From Burkholderiales bacterium (GTDB taxonomy: Bacteria > Pseudomonadota > Gammaproteobacteria > Burkholderiales > Ga0077523), in the NCBI GenBank assembly GCA_022843925.1, contig JALHMS010000006.1, positions 143,794-207,793 of the forward strand: 64,000 nt of DNA. Reading direction: 5' to 3'. Below are positions 26,607 through 35,503 of the stretch, piece after piece (the first letter of the stretch is position 1; each line of letters starts with the position of its first letter). Made by a program: the position numbers and the translations under genes. Below the pieces are notes generated by a model that had not been told where the DNA came from, ran no database searches, and saw only the letters and a program-made list of their open reading frames with translations.

Positions 26607-27542
26607 TTGAGACTCAATACCCGATCCGGTCGCGCCAGACAGTGGTGCGCCGTGATCCTGCGACCGGGCCGCGCGACACTGGCCCGCATGGAAGCCGTTG
26701 CCGGCAAGCGCCCCAGACTCGTCGCCTTCGACGAACGCATGGTCGGCGATTCGCCGGCCGAGGTGCTGCGCGTGCTGCGCCGGGAGCACGGGCTGGACCG
26801 TCTCCGCTGCACCACGGTGCTGCCGCAGGGCGAGTACCAGTTCCATATCGTCGAGGCGCCGGCCGTGCCCGACACCGAGCTGAAGACCGCGGTCCGCTGG
26901 CACCTGAAGGACCTCATCGAGTATTCGCCGGACGAGGCCGTGGTCGACGTGATGCCGCTTCCCAGGGGCCTCGCACCGGGCCGCGGCGCGAACGTGATCG
27001 CCGTCGCCGCGCATCGCGACCGCGTGACCCAATGCATCCGCACCTTCGACGCGGCGAAGCTCGACCTCGGCGCCATCGACATCCTCGAGACTGTCCAGCG
27101 CAACGTCGCGAGCCATCTGGCCGACGGTGAACGCGCGGTCGCGCTGCTGGTGTTCGGCACCGGGGCCGGCATGCTGACCGTGTCCGCCGACGGGGCGCTG
27201 CTGTTCGCGCGGAGCTTCGATCTCGGGCTGACGCAGTTCGACGATGCCCGCGACAACGCCGCGGACCAGACGGCGCTGTGCGATCGCGTCGCGCTCCAGG
27301 TGCAGCGTTCCCTGGACCACTTCGATCGCCAGTTCGGCGGGCTGCCCCTGTCGAGCCTCCTGATCGCGCCGTTCCCGCAGGCCGACGCGTTGCGGGCACC
27401 CCTCGCGGAGAACCTGTACGTGCCGGTGGCCGTGGCGGACCTCGCGGCCGCCCTCGATTTCTCCGCCGTGCCGGCATTGAGCGACCCGAACGTCCAGGGC
27501 CGTCATCTGCGCCTGCTCGGTGCCGCGTTGCGGGGAGGCTAG
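26607..27542 (+). CDS. mshI: MSHA biogenesis protein MshI (PilM-like)
   Basis: 311 residues from TTG 26607 (a GTG start at 26526 would add residues without family similarity). Actin-fold PilM/MshI type: ARMEAVAGKRPRLVAF, LPQGEYQFHIVEAPAVPDTEL, VRWHLKDLIEYSPDEAVVDV. Cytoplasmic part of the alignment complex with the PilN- and PilO-like proteins encoded next. 141 bases separate it from mshQ. Confidence 0.82.
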   Translation: MRLNTRSGRARQWCAVILRPGRATLARMEAVAGKRPRLVAFDERMVGDSPAEVLRVLRREHGLDRLRCTTVLPQGEYQFHIVEAPAVPDTELKTAVRWHLKDLIEYSPDEAVVDVMPLPRGLAPGRGANVIAVAAHRDRVTQCIRTFDAAKLDLGAIDILETVQRNVASHLADGERAVALLVFGTGAGMLTVSADGALLFARSFDLGLTQFDDARDNAADQTALCDRVALQVQRSLDHFDRQFGGLPLSSLLIAPFPQADALRAPLAENLYVPVAVADLAAALDFSAVPALSDPNVQGRHLRLLGAALRGG

Positions 27543-27546
27543 AAAG

Positions 27547-28293
27547 GTGCAGCTCGAGATCAATCTCTTCGATCCGTCGCTGCGGCCGAGCAAGGTGCTG
27601 CTGCCGGCGCGGATCTTCGCACCGGCGCTGGGGGCGGTTGCAGCGCTCCTCGTGACCTGCGCGGTGCTGCAGTCGTACGAGGCGCGCGTCGCCGCCTCGT
27701 CCCGCCGGGACATGGAACGCCGGTCCGTGGCACTCCAGGCCGAGATCCGCGGCCTCGGGGAGCAACTCGGCGCCCGCCGGGTCTCCCCGGAAGTCCAGGC
27801 CCGGGCGACCGGGCGCGAGGCATTGCGCGCCATGCGCGAGGCGGCGGTCGTCGCGCTCCGCACCCGGGGCGACATGGCCAACGGCGGGCACGCGCGGTTC
27901 CTGCAGGCACTGGCGCGCCAGTCGGTCGACGGGGTCTGGCTGACCGAGGTGACGGTGGCGGGGGCCGGCGACGACATCGCGCTGCGGGGCCGCACGCTCG
28001 ATCCCGAACTGGTCGCGGACTACCTCCGACGGCTGGGTCGCGAAGAGGCGCTGCAGGGCGTTGCCTTCAACCAGCTCTCGTTCCACCGACCGGTCGCGAT
28101 CGATGGCCTGGCTGCCGCCCCGCCGCGCTTCATCGAGTTTGCCGTCGCCTCGGGCGTTGCCGGTGACGGCGCGCCATCCGCGGCCCCGGCGATGACGCCA
28201 CCGGTGCCGCCGGCCGCGCGGCCCGGTGCGGCATCACCCGATCTCGCCGCACTGGTATCGGGTGCATCCACCGACGCGGAGGGCGGGCGATGA
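27547..28293 (+). CDS. PilN-like alignment protein (MshI2)
   Basis: 248 residues from GTG 27547. MQLEINLFDPSLRPSK is the PilN N-terminal peptide that binds the PilM-like protein, followed by one transmembrane segment (about 20-42), a coiled coil (about 45-85) and a ferredoxin-like periplasmic domain (LQALARQSVDGVWLTEVTVAG). A Pro/Ala-rich tail ends the protein. Corresponds to MshI2 in Shewanella. Its stop overlaps the next start (ATGA). Confidence 0.82.
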   Translation: MQLEINLFDPSLRPSKVLLPARIFAPALGAVAALLVTCAVLQSYEARVAASSRRDMERRSVALQAEIRGLGEQLGARRVSPEVQARATGREALRAMREAAVVALRTRGDMANGGHARFLQALARQSVDGVWLTEVTVAGAGDDIALRGRTLDPELVADYLRRLGREEALQGVAFNQLSFHRPVAIDGLAAAPPRFIEFAVASGVAGDGAPSAAPAMTPPVPPAARPGAASPDLAALVSGASTDAEGGR

Positions 28294-28967
28294 GGGCGCT
28301 CTGGAGTCAGCAGGCGGCACGCCTCGACGCGATGCCGAACCGGGAACGGATCCTCCTGTTCTGCGCGGCCGCGGGTGCGCTGTTCCTCGTGATCTACGTC
28401 GGCTTTCTCGATCCGGCAGGCGCCCGCCTCCGCCAGTTGCGCCAGCAGCTCGCCGCGGACCGCGATGCCGTCAACGCACTCCAGAGCCAGAAGCTGATGC
28501 TGGTGGCGGAACTGCAGACCCATCCGGACGAACCGTTCGTGCGCCGCATCGAGGCGGCCGACCAGGCGATCGCGGCGCTCGATGGCGAGATCCAGTCCCT
28601 CGGTACCGGCCTCGCCGCGCCGGAGCGCATGGCGGGACTCGTCAAGGAGGTGCTCGCGCGCTCGCCTCAGATCGCTCTGGTGGCCATGCGGAACCTGCCA
28701 CCCACGCCGTTGATCGAGTCGCCGGCCGATGCGCCCGGCGCGGACGGTGCCGCACCTGCCCGGGCCGGCGAGCTGTATCGACACGGCATCGAGATCACCG
28801 TCGAGGGGCCGTGGTCGGCGCTGGTGGGCTACGCCGGACGGCTCGAATCGCTGCCGGCCCGCGTCCTCTGGAATCGCACCCGCGTGGATGCTGCCGCCTG
28901 GCCCCGCGTCACGATGACGCTGAACCTGTACACCCTGAGTCTGGAGCGCACGTGGCTGACCCTCTGA
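28290..28967 (+). CDS. mshJ: MSHA biogenesis protein MshJ (PilO-like)
   Basis: 225 residues. Short cytoplasmic N-terminus (MPNRERILLF), one membrane helix (about 22-40), a coiled coil (LRQLRQQLAADRDAVNAL) and a PilO-type periplasmic domain (ALVGYAGRLESLPARVLW). Forms the inner-membrane alignment complex with the PilN-like protein. It overlaps mshK by 16 bases. Confidence 0.82.
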   Translation: MRALWSQQAARLDAMPNRERILLFCAAAGALFLVIYVGFLDPAGARLRQLRQQLAADRDAVNALQSQKLMLVAELQTHPDEPFVRRIEAADQAIAALDGEIQSLGTGLAAPERMAGLVKEVLARSPQIALVAMRNLPPTPLIESPADAPGADGAAPARAGELYRHGIEITVEGPWSALVGYAGRLESLPARVLWNRTRVDAAAWPRVTMTLNLYTLSLERTWLTL

Positions 28968-29347
28968 AGACATCGCTGCTGGCGATCGGCATCGCGTTCG
29001 CAAGTACTGCCGACGCCGCCGGCACGGCGGATCCGACGCGCCCGCCCGAAGGTCTCATGGCGGCTGGCGCCGGACCCGCGGTGGCGCAGACCGGCCGACT
29101 CGTCCTCCAGTCGGTGCTCGTCGCGCCGGACCGCCAGATCGCGGTGGTGAGCGGCGTGCCCCTCGCGATCGGTGACGAAGTGCAAGGGCATCGACTGCTG
29201 CGCGTGACCGACACGACGGCCGTCCTGCAGGGTCCCGCGGGGCGCGTGAGTCTCAAGCTCTACCCCGACGCCGAGCGTCGTCCGGTCAAGTTTGCCTCCG
29301 CGGGACCGATGAAGATGGCATCTTCCCGGAGGAAACCCAAATCGTGA
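28952..29347 (+). CDS. mshK: MSHA biogenesis protein MshK (PilP-like)
   Basis: 131 residues from GTG 28952. Signal sequence LLAIGIAFASTADAAG, then DPTRPPEG and the beta-strand segment LVLQSVLVAPDRQIAVVSGVPLAIGDEVQGHRL typical of MshK/PilP/GspC HR-like domains, which contact the secretin. Basic tail SRRKPKS. GTG start inferred from position and signal peptide. It overlaps mshL by 4 bases. Confidence 0.8.
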   Translation: MADPLKTSLLAIGIAFASTADAAGTADPTRPPEGLMAAGAGPAVAQTGRLVLQSVLVAPDRQIAVVSGVPLAIGDEVQGHRLLRVTDTTAVLQGPAGRVSLKLYPDAERRPVKFASAGPMKMASSRRKPKS

Positions 29348-31188
29348 TCGGAGCGAATGCATGGCACCGCAGGCTCCATCCGCTGCTGATGATGCTGGCG
29401 CTGCTCTTCCTCGGCGCGTGCGCAGGCTTCCAGCCGAGGCAGGGCTCGACGATCGCTGCCATCGATCGCGAACTCGACAAGGGTCTCACGGGCCGCAAGT
29501 CCGCGCCCATCCCCGACGCCGTGACGCAGGCATTGCTGCCGCCCGTCACGGTGGATCTTCCGCGCAGTGACGGGAAGCCCGTCGAGGCGCGCTTCGATCT
29601 CAACGTGTCGAACGCGCCCGCCGCGCAGGTGTTCATGGCGATGGTGGCCGGAACCCGCTACAGCATGGTCGTGCACCCCGGCATCAAGGAGACGATCTCC
29701 ATCTCGCTGAAGGACGTCACCGTCCTGGAGGCGCTGGAGACCGTGCGGGACCTGTACGGTTTCGATTTCAAGATCCAGGGGGCGCGCATCACGGTGCAGC
29801 CGCCGGAGATCCAGACCCGCGTCTTCCAGGTGAACTACCTGATGAGCCACCGTCACGGGCGCAGCGATGTCCGCGTCACCTCGGGTGCCATCTCCGATTT
29901 CGTCTCGCCCGGCGCCGGGATGCCGGGCACCGGCATGCCCGGCGCCGGGGGACTTCCGATGCCCGGCCTGCCCGTCATGCCGGGCGCCATGGGCAATCAG
30001 CCCAACGCCTCGTCGCAGGCCGTGATCGGCAGCCGCGTCATCACGACCACCAACAGCGATTTCTGGAAGGAACTCGACACGTCGCTCCACGCGATCGTGG
30101 GGACCGAGACCGGCCGCCAGGTGGTCATCAGCCCGCAGTCGGGCGTGATCGTCGTACGCGCGCTGCCGTCCGAGATCCGGCACGTGGAGAGCTTCCTCCG
30201 TGCGACACGCCTGGTGATCGAGCGGCAGGTGATGCTGGAGGCGAAGATCATCGAGGTGGAACTGGCGGACGGCTACCAGGCGGGCATCAACTGGGCCGCC
30301 TTCCGGCACGGCGAAGGGGCGCGCGTGACGGCCGGCGTCGGCACGCCCGGCACCAATCTCGCCACGAGCGGTTCGCTTTCCTCCCCCACCGCGCGGGCGG
30401 CGGACGGCAGCGTGCTGGCTTCCTCCGCGCTCGCGGGTGTGCCGGGCTCCAACCTGCTGCTCGGCACCGACATCCCCGGCGCGGTGTTCGGGCTCGCGTT
30501 CCAGACCAGCAATTTCGCGAGCCTGCTGTCGTTCCTGCAGACGCAGGGCAGTCTCCAGGTCCTGTCGAGCCCGCGGATCGCCGCACTCAACAACCAGAAG
30601 GCGGTGCTGAAGGTCGGCAACGACGAGTTCTTCGTGACGAACGTCACCACGACGACGCTGACGTCCGCCACCGGTGCCGCGACGCAGTCCCCGTCGATCG
30701 TGGTCCAGCCCTTCTTCTCCGGCGTCGCGCTCGACGTGACCCCGCAGATCGACGAACACAACCAGATCATCCTGCACGTGCATCCGTCGGTGTCGAACGT
30801 GGTCGAGAAGACCAAGGTGATCGATCTGGGCACCTCGGGCAACTTCCGGTTGCCGCTCGCCTCGAGCAGCATCAGCGAGACCGACACCGTGGTGCGCGTG
30901 CAGGACGGAAACATCGTCGCGATCGGCGGCCTGATGCGCGAATCGACCCGCAAGACGAAATCCGGCGTGCCGGGTCTCGCCGATCTTCCGGTGGTCGGTG
31001 GCGCCTTCCGTTCGAACACCAGCAATGCACGCAAGAGCGAGCTGGTGATCCTCATCAAGCCCACCGTGATCCAGGGTGACGGCGACTGGCAGAGCGACCT
31101 CTCGGACCTGCGCGGCCGGGTGAGCAGCTATGACGTACCTGACACGGTCTCGCGCGACACCGCGAGCAGCAACGCCCGCAGGCGCTGA
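29344..31188 (+). CDS. mshL: MSHA outer-membrane secretin MshL
   Basis: Ring-forming outer-membrane channel for the pilus. 614 residues from GTG 29344. Lipoprotein signal with lipobox LFLGAC (Cys about 26), N-domains (about 70-160, STN-like LNVSNAPAAQVFMAMV), and the secretin core (about 290-590: VMLEAKIIEVELADGYQAGINW, SSPRIAALNNQKAVLKVG, VALDVTPQIDEHNQIILHVHPSV). Between N-domains and core lies an unusual Gly/Met/Pro-rich loop (residues about 190-220) built of GMPG-type repeats. MshK and MshM flank it. Confidence 0.93.
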   Translation: MIGANAWHRRLHPLLMMLALLFLGACAGFQPRQGSTIAAIDRELDKGLTGRKSAPIPDAVTQALLPPVTVDLPRSDGKPVEARFDLNVSNAPAAQVFMAMVAGTRYSMVVHPGIKETISISLKDVTVLEALETVRDLYGFDFKIQGARITVQPPEIQTRVFQVNYLMSHRHGRSDVRVTSGAISDFVSPGAGMPGTGMPGAGGLPMPGLPVMPGAMGNQPNASSQAVIGSRVITTTNSDFWKELDTSLHAIVGTETGRQVVISPQSGVIVVRALPSEIRHVESFLRATRLVIERQVMLEAKIIEVELADGYQAGINWAAFRHGEGARVTAGVGTPGTNLATSGSLSSPTARAADGSVLASSALAGVPGSNLLLGTDIPGAVFGLAFQTSNFASLLSFLQTQGSLQVLSSPRIAALNNQKAVLKVGNDEFFVTNVTTTTLTSATGAATQSPSIVVQPFFSGVALDVTPQIDEHNQIILHVHPSVSNVVEKTKVIDLGTSGNFRLPLASSSISETDTVVRVQDGNIVAIGGLMRESTRKTKSGVPGLADLPVVGGAFRSNTSNARKSELVILIKPTVIQGDGDWQSDLSDLRGRVSSYDVPDTVSRDTASSNARRR

Positions 31189-31221
31189 CGCGCCGCCGCG
31201 GGGGAACAGGAGAACGCAACG

Positions 31222-32070
31222 ATGTCGGACACCATGTACCAGTCGCATTTCGGGCTCCGCGAGGCACCCTTCGGGATCACGCCCGACACGGCCTTCGTCT
31301 ACGACTGCCGCGCCCATCAGGAGGCGCTCAACGTCGTGCTGGTGGCGCTGGACTCGGGCGAGGGCTTCATCAAGATCACCGGCGATGTCGGCACCGGCAA
31401 GACGCTGCTGTGCCGCCGCGCGATGTCCGTCGTCGAGAAGAATTTCTCGACGGCGTACCTGCCGAATCCGCTGCTCGATCCCCGTGGACTGCTGATCGCC
31501 CTCGCCGATGAATTCGCGGTGAAGATGGACCGCCGCGCCGACGGACACCAACTGGTGCGCAGCCTCACGCAGGCGCTGCTCAAGCTGAACGTCGCCGGTC
31601 GACGTCCGGTGGTGTTCATCGACGAGGCCCAGGCGATGTCGCTGCCGACGCTGGAGACGATGCGCCTGCTGTCGAACCTCGAGACGGAGAAGCACAAGCT
31701 GATGCAGGTGGTGCTGTTCGGCCAGCCCGAGCTGGATCGTCACCTCGCGAATCCCGCCGTGCGTCAGCTGCGCCAGCGCATCACCTTCGAGTATCGGATC
31801 TCGGAGCTGTCGCGCGTGGAGGTGCGTCACTACCTCGCCCACCGCATGCGCGTGGCCGGCTACGCCGGCACCCAGGCGTTCTCTTCGGCTGCGATCTGGT
31901 ATCTGCATCGCGCGACCGGCGGCGTGCCCCGCCTCGTCAACGTTCTCGCGCACAAGGCCCTCATGCTGGTGTTCGCCGAGGGTCGCGACCGCGTCACGCT
32001 GCGGCACGCCATCGCCGCTGCCCGTGACACCTCTTCCGCCCGTCGGGCACTGATTCCGTGGATCGTATGA
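31222..32070 (+). CDS. mshM: MSHA biogenesis AAA ATPase MshM (ExeA/GspA-like)
   Basis: 282 residues. Begins with the family opening YQSHFGLREAPFGITPDTAF. Walker A GDVGTGKTLL (about 54-63), Walker B RPVVFIDEAQ (about 130-139), and VLFGQPELDRHL. Single AAA domain without the peptidoglycan-binding part of full ExeA. Thought to help position or assemble the secretin. AGGAGAACGCAACG precedes ATG 31222. Confidence 0.9.
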   Translation: MSDTMYQSHFGLREAPFGITPDTAFVYDCRAHQEALNVVLVALDSGEGFIKITGDVGTGKTLLCRRAMSVVEKNFSTAYLPNPLLDPRGLLIALADEFAVKMDRRADGHQLVRSLTQALLKLNVAGRRPVVFIDEAQAMSLPTLETMRLLSNLETEKHKLMQVVLFGQPELDRHLANPAVRQLRQRITFEYRISELSRVEVRHYLAHRMRVAGYAGTQAFSSAAIWYLHRATGGVPRLVNVLAHKALMLVFAEGRDRVTLRHAIAAARDTSSARRALIPWIV

Positions 32071-33146
32071 GCGTCATCAATCGGGTATTGCGCGACCTCG
32101 AACAGCGCCACGCGGCCCCGGGCCGCAAGACTCTCGCGAAGGCGCCGGTCCGGGCGGTCGGTGTGCCGGATCGTGGCGGCAGGGCCACCGTGCTGGCGGC
32201 CTGCACGGCCGGCCTCGCGCTCACTGCGGTCTCGATCGCGGCACTCCACGGCTGGTCGATTCCCGCGGCTGCAACGGCGGCCGAGGCGCCCGCCAAGCGC
32301 GGTGCCGTGATCGCCCTCGCGGCGCCGGCCGTCGCGGCACCGGCGCCGGCGGGCGCCACGCCTTTGCCCGTCGCACCTGCACGGCCACGGGAACCCGTCC
32401 CGAAGCGTCCGCGAGGCTGGTCGGCCAATGGGGCGAAGGATGCCCCGCCCGAGCCCGCCGTCGTCGGGCGGAGCCGGGTCCAGGAGCCGATCGTGGACGT
32501 CGAGCCGCTTGCCGCCCCGGCGGCGCAGGCTTCCGCCACGGCGATCGATCGGCAGGAACGTCCCCTGGGTCCGGTCGAGCGTGCCGAGAACGCGTTCCTC
32601 GCGGGTATCGCCGCTCTTCGGAACGGACACGCCACCGAGGCCGAGGCCAGGTTCCGCGTCGCGCTCGATGCGCTTCCGGCCCACGTGGGTGCGCGTCAGG
32701 CGTTGCTCGGACTGATGCTCGACTCCCGGCGCCCGGTGGAGGCGGAGGCGTTGATGCGCGCAGGCATGGCCGCGAATCCGGACCAGATCTCGTTCGCGAT
32801 GGTCGCCGCACGTCTCCAGGCGCAGCGCGGCGACGCGGTCGCGGCGATCCTCACGCTGGAATCGGTGCAGGGTCCCGGCTCCGGGCATGGGGATTTCGTC
32901 GCGCTGCACGCGGCGATGCTCCAGCGGATCGGGCGTCACGGTGAGGCCGCCGAGCGGTACGGTGTCGCGATCGGGCTCGGCAATGCGCTGCCGGTCTGGT
33001 ACATCGGGCGGGCCATCTCGCTGCAGCAGATCGGCAAGGATGCCGAGGCGCGGGCGAGCTTCCGGCAGGCGATCGACACCGGCAACCTGCCGCCAGAACT
33101 GCGCGCCTTCGCCGAACGCCAGCTGGGCGCGCGCGACGCCGGCTGA
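32067..33146 (+). CDS. mshN: MSHA biogenesis protein MshN (TPR)
   Basis: 359 residues. MSVINRVLRDLEQRH is the MshN N-terminal signature. One membrane helix (about 45-65), a long Pro/Ala-rich linker (about 70-170), then TPR repeats in the periplasm (about 180-355). ATG 32067 overlaps the mshM stop (ATGA); GTG 32058 is less likely. Last gene of the MSHA operon, convergent with comF. Confidence 0.85.
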   Translation: MSVINRVLRDLEQRHAAPGRKTLAKAPVRAVGVPDRGGRATVLAACTAGLALTAVSIAALHGWSIPAAATAAEAPAKRGAVIALAAPAVAAPAPAGATPLPVAPARPREPVPKRPRGWSANGAKDAPPEPAVVGRSRVQEPIVDVEPLAAPAAQASATAIDRQERPLGPVERAENAFLAGIAALRNGHATEAEARFRVALDALPAHVGARQALLGLMLDSRRPVEAEALMRAGMAANPDQISFAMVAARLQAQRGDAVAAILTLESVQGPGSGHGDFVALHAAMLQRIGRHGEAAERYGVAIGLGNALPVWYIGRAISLQQIGKDAEARASFRQAIDTGNLPPELRAFAERQLGARDAG

Positions 33147-33195
33147 GGCCCGCGGAGACCCGCATATCCGCGACCGGCGAGGCCTCGGCGGCGGA

Positions 33196-33903
33196 TCAGT
33201 CGCCGGCCCGCGGTGTCCTCGCCACCACCCACCCACGCACCGAGACCGCGCCGGCGCGCTTCAGCACGCGCGCGGCCTCGTCGAGCGTCGCACCGGATGT
33301 CATCACGTCGTCGAGGATCGCGATGCGCAGTCCGCCCACCTGGCCCAGGCATTCGAACGTGCCCTTGACGTTCCGTCGCCGCGCGTCGAGGCTGAGGCTT
33401 GCCTGGGGTCTGGCACGGCCGATCCGACCGAGGATGCCCCGGCCCGTCGCAGTTCTCCAAGGCCCGCTCAGCAAGCGGGCGATCTCTGCTGTCTGGTTGA
33501 AACCGCGTTCGACCAGGCGGGCGTCGGAGAGCGGCAGGGGGAGCAGGAGGTCCGGTGGCGGCTCCCGGGTGAGTGCGCGGGCGAGAATGCCGGCCAGCGG
33601 ACGGGCCGCGGCAAGCCGTCCGTGGTACTTCAATGCCCGCACCAAGGCGTCGACCGGAAACTCGTAGGTCACCGCGCAGGCGACGCCGTCGTGGGAGGGC
33701 GGCGATCTCAGGCACACTCCACAGAGCGCGCCGTCCGGGGTGGGCAGCGCGCACGACTGACAGCGCGCGGCCGGCAGCCACGGAAGATCCTCCCGGCACG
33801 ATGTGCACAGGCCGCTGTCGGACGCGGCGTCGCCGCAGAGTGCGCAGCGGGATTTCACGGTCCGCGCGAGAACCTCCCGAATCCCATCGAGTCTCTTCGC
33901 CAT
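33196..33903 (-). CDS. comF: ComF-family phosphoribosyltransferase-like protein
   Basis: 235 residues from ATG 33903. N-terminal double zinc ribbon (CALCGDAASDSGLCTSC and CQSCALPTPDGALCGVC), then LPLPLSDARLVERGFNQ (about 125) and a PRPP loop IAILDDVMTSGATLDEA (about 200). ComF proteins help take up or integrate transforming DNA, and this one lies next to a type IV pilus locus, although MSHA pili are not usually uptake pili. Divergent from bioC with only 51 bases between starts. Confidence 0.9.
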   Translation of the reverse strand: MAKRLDGIREVLARTVKSRCALCGDAASDSGLCTSCREDLPWLPAARCQSCALPTPDGALCGVCLRSPPSHDGVACAVTYEFPVDALVRALKYHGRLAAARPLAGILARALTREPPPDLLLPLPLSDARLVERGFNQTAEIARLLSGPWRTATGRGILGRIGRARPQASLSLDARRRNVKGTFECLGQVGGLRIAILDDVMTSGATLDEAARVLKRAGAVSVRGWVVARTPRAGD

Positions 33904-33954
33904 GTGCTCACCCTCTTGTTGTCCGTCGCCGGGGCCCGCTCCGGGCGGGTGCCG

Positions 33955-34857
33955 ATGACCACCGGCATCCAGTATGAAATCGATGTCCGCGCCCTTCGCC
34001 GACGTCGGGACCGTATCGCGGCGCGCTACGACGGTGCTGCGGTGCTGCCCGAGGAACTGGGGCGACGCATGCTCGAACGCCTGGACGTGGTCCGACTGCC
34101 GCAGGGGCCCTTGCTCGACCTGGGTTGCGCGACGGGCGGCGGAGTTCGCGCACTGCGCGAGCGCTACCCAGCGGCCGACGTCTACGGGGTCGAGGCCTCC
34201 CGTTCGATGCTGACACGCGCGCGCGATCGGGATCCCGGGCGTCTGCGATGGTTGCCACGGTTCTCCGGGCGGGCGTCCCGGTGGGTCTGCGCGGACCTGA
34301 CGCGGCTCCCCTTCCGATCGGGCAGCTTCTCGATGATCTGGGCGAACCTCCTGCCACCCGTCTTCACCGATCCCGCGGCGCACTGGCGCGCGATCGGCGC
34401 CCTCCTGAGGCCCGGCGGTCTGCTCACCTTCACGATGCTGGGCCCGGACAGCCTCGGGGAACTGCGGTCCGCCACGCGCATGGCCGGGCTGCCGGCCACG
34501 GTGATGCCGTTCGCGGACATGCACGACGTCGGCGACGTGCTGGTCGCCGCGGGATTCGCGAACCCGGTCATGGACATGGAGCGCGTCACGCTCACCTATG
34601 CCGATTTCCCCGCCCTCTGCCGCGAGTTGCGCGACCTCGGCGCCGACGACCCGTCCGTGCGGCGCAGGCGGGGTCTGCTAGGGCCGCGGCGATGGGCGGC
34701 GGTCGAGACCCAGTACGAGCGCCATCGGACGGAGGGGCGACTGCCCCTGACGGTCGAGGTGGTCTACGGGCACGCGTGGTGGCCGGAGGAAGGTCCGGCG
34801 CGCACGGCGGAGGGGCTCGACGTGATCCGGGTGCACCGTATCAGAGGCAGCCGATGA
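33955..34857 (+). CDS. bioC: Malonyl-ACP O-methyltransferase BioC (SAM-dependent)
   Basis: 300 residues. Class I methyltransferase: motif I LLDLGCATGGG (about 52-62), GVEASRSMLTRAR, and motif LLRPGGLLTFTMLGPDSLGELR, which is the BioC form. It ends with VEVVYGHAWWPEE, shared by BioC proteins. BioC caps malonyl-ACP by methylation to start pimelate synthesis for biotin. Start ATG 33955, with GTG 33949 possible. Other biotin genes are not in the window. Confidence 0.82.
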   Translation: MTTGIQYEIDVRALRRRRDRIAARYDGAAVLPEELGRRMLERLDVVRLPQGPLLDLGCATGGGVRALRERYPAADVYGVEASRSMLTRARDRDPGRLRWLPRFSGRASRWVCADLTRLPFRSGSFSMIWANLLPPVFTDPAAHWRAIGALLRPGGLLTFTMLGPDSLGELRSATRMAGLPATVMPFADMHDVGDVLVAAGFANPVMDMERVTLTYADFPALCRELRDLGADDPSVRRRRGLLGPRRWAAVETQYERHRTEGRLPLTVEVVYGHAWWPEEGPARTAEGLDVIRVHRIRGSR

Positions 34858-34887
34858 GGCGGTCGAAGAAGCCTGCCGTCGCCCTTG

Positions 34888-34918
34888 TTGGACAAGGCTT
34901 TTGCCTTGCTTCGTCCAA
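34888..34918. other. Nested inverted repeats upstream of the cox cluster
   Basis: TTGGAC (34888-34893) is complementary to GTCCAA (34913-34918), and inside it AAGGC (34894-34898) pairs with GCCTT (34903-34907) around TTTT. A GCTTC bulge remains. It could be the bioC terminator hairpin or an operator, since it overlaps the candidate -35 of the next entry. Confidence 0.4.
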
Positions 34919-34935
34919 GAGCCGCGTGCTATCGT
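34906..34935 (+). promoter_or_regulatory. Candidate promoter of the cox cluster
   Basis: TTGCTT (34906-34911), an 18-base spacer ending TGC, and TATCGT (34930-34935): an extended -10 pattern. It is about 75 bases before the DUF2244 gene. Confidence 0.35.
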
Positions 34936-35011
34936 CCGCCGCCGTAAAACACTGGTATTCCAAAGCGATCGACGGGGTGGGTCGGCGCAGGAAAACGATC
35001 GGACCGCGCGA

Positions 35012-35482
35012 ATGGAACGCGTAGACGAATTCGCGACCTCCTACCACCTGGTCGCCCGCCGCAACGATTCGATGTCGCCTCGGGGCAGGCGCGTGTTCCT
35101 GCTGTCAATCCTTGGTGTATCGCTCGCAGTTGCCGTGTTCTGGTCGGTGCAGGGTGCGTGGTACATCCTGCCTTTCGCATTGATTGAAATGGCGGTGCTG
35201 TTCGCGGCGTTCAAGATCGTCGAATGGCATGCCGGAGACTACGAATCGGTCTCGATCGATGGTGACCGGGTTCTCGTGGAGCGGCATGACCGCGGCAGAA
35301 CCACCCGGCACAGTTTCGATCGGCATTGGGCACAAGTCATCGTGTCGCACGAGGGGCCCGGCGGACGTTGCGATCTCAGGATGCGGTCGCACGGACGGGA
35401 GGTGAGATTCGGAGAATTTCTCACCGACCAACAGCGGCTCCAGGTGGCGGACGAACTGCGCCGCAGACTGAAGAACTACTGA
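35012..35482 (+). CDS. DUF2244 membrane protein
   Basis: 156 residues. Two closely spaced transmembrane segments (about 28-68: VFLLSILGVSLAVAVFW and WYILPFALIEMAVLFAAF), then a soluble domain (VSIDGDRVLVERHDRGRTTRHSF ... FGEFLTDQQRLQVADELRRRL). The family is regularly found directly before coxB in betaproteobacteria, which suggests a role in oxidase assembly; no activity is known to me. ATG 35012. Confidence 0.85.
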   Translation: MERVDEFATSYHLVARRNDSMSPRGRRVFLLSILGVSLAVAVFWSVQGAWYILPFALIEMAVLFAAFKIVEWHAGDYESVSIDGDRVLVERHDRGRTTRHSFDRHWAQVIVSHEGPGGRCDLRMRSHGREVRFGEFLTDQQRLQVADELRRRLKNY

Positions 35483-35503
35483 ATCGAGGAGTCTGGGGGA
35501 AGC

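Noticed and set aside
33904-34524. Longer comF reading from 34524
   Set aside because: The extra residues lie opposite bioC and show no family similarity; comF begins at the zinc-ribbon segment from ATG 33903.
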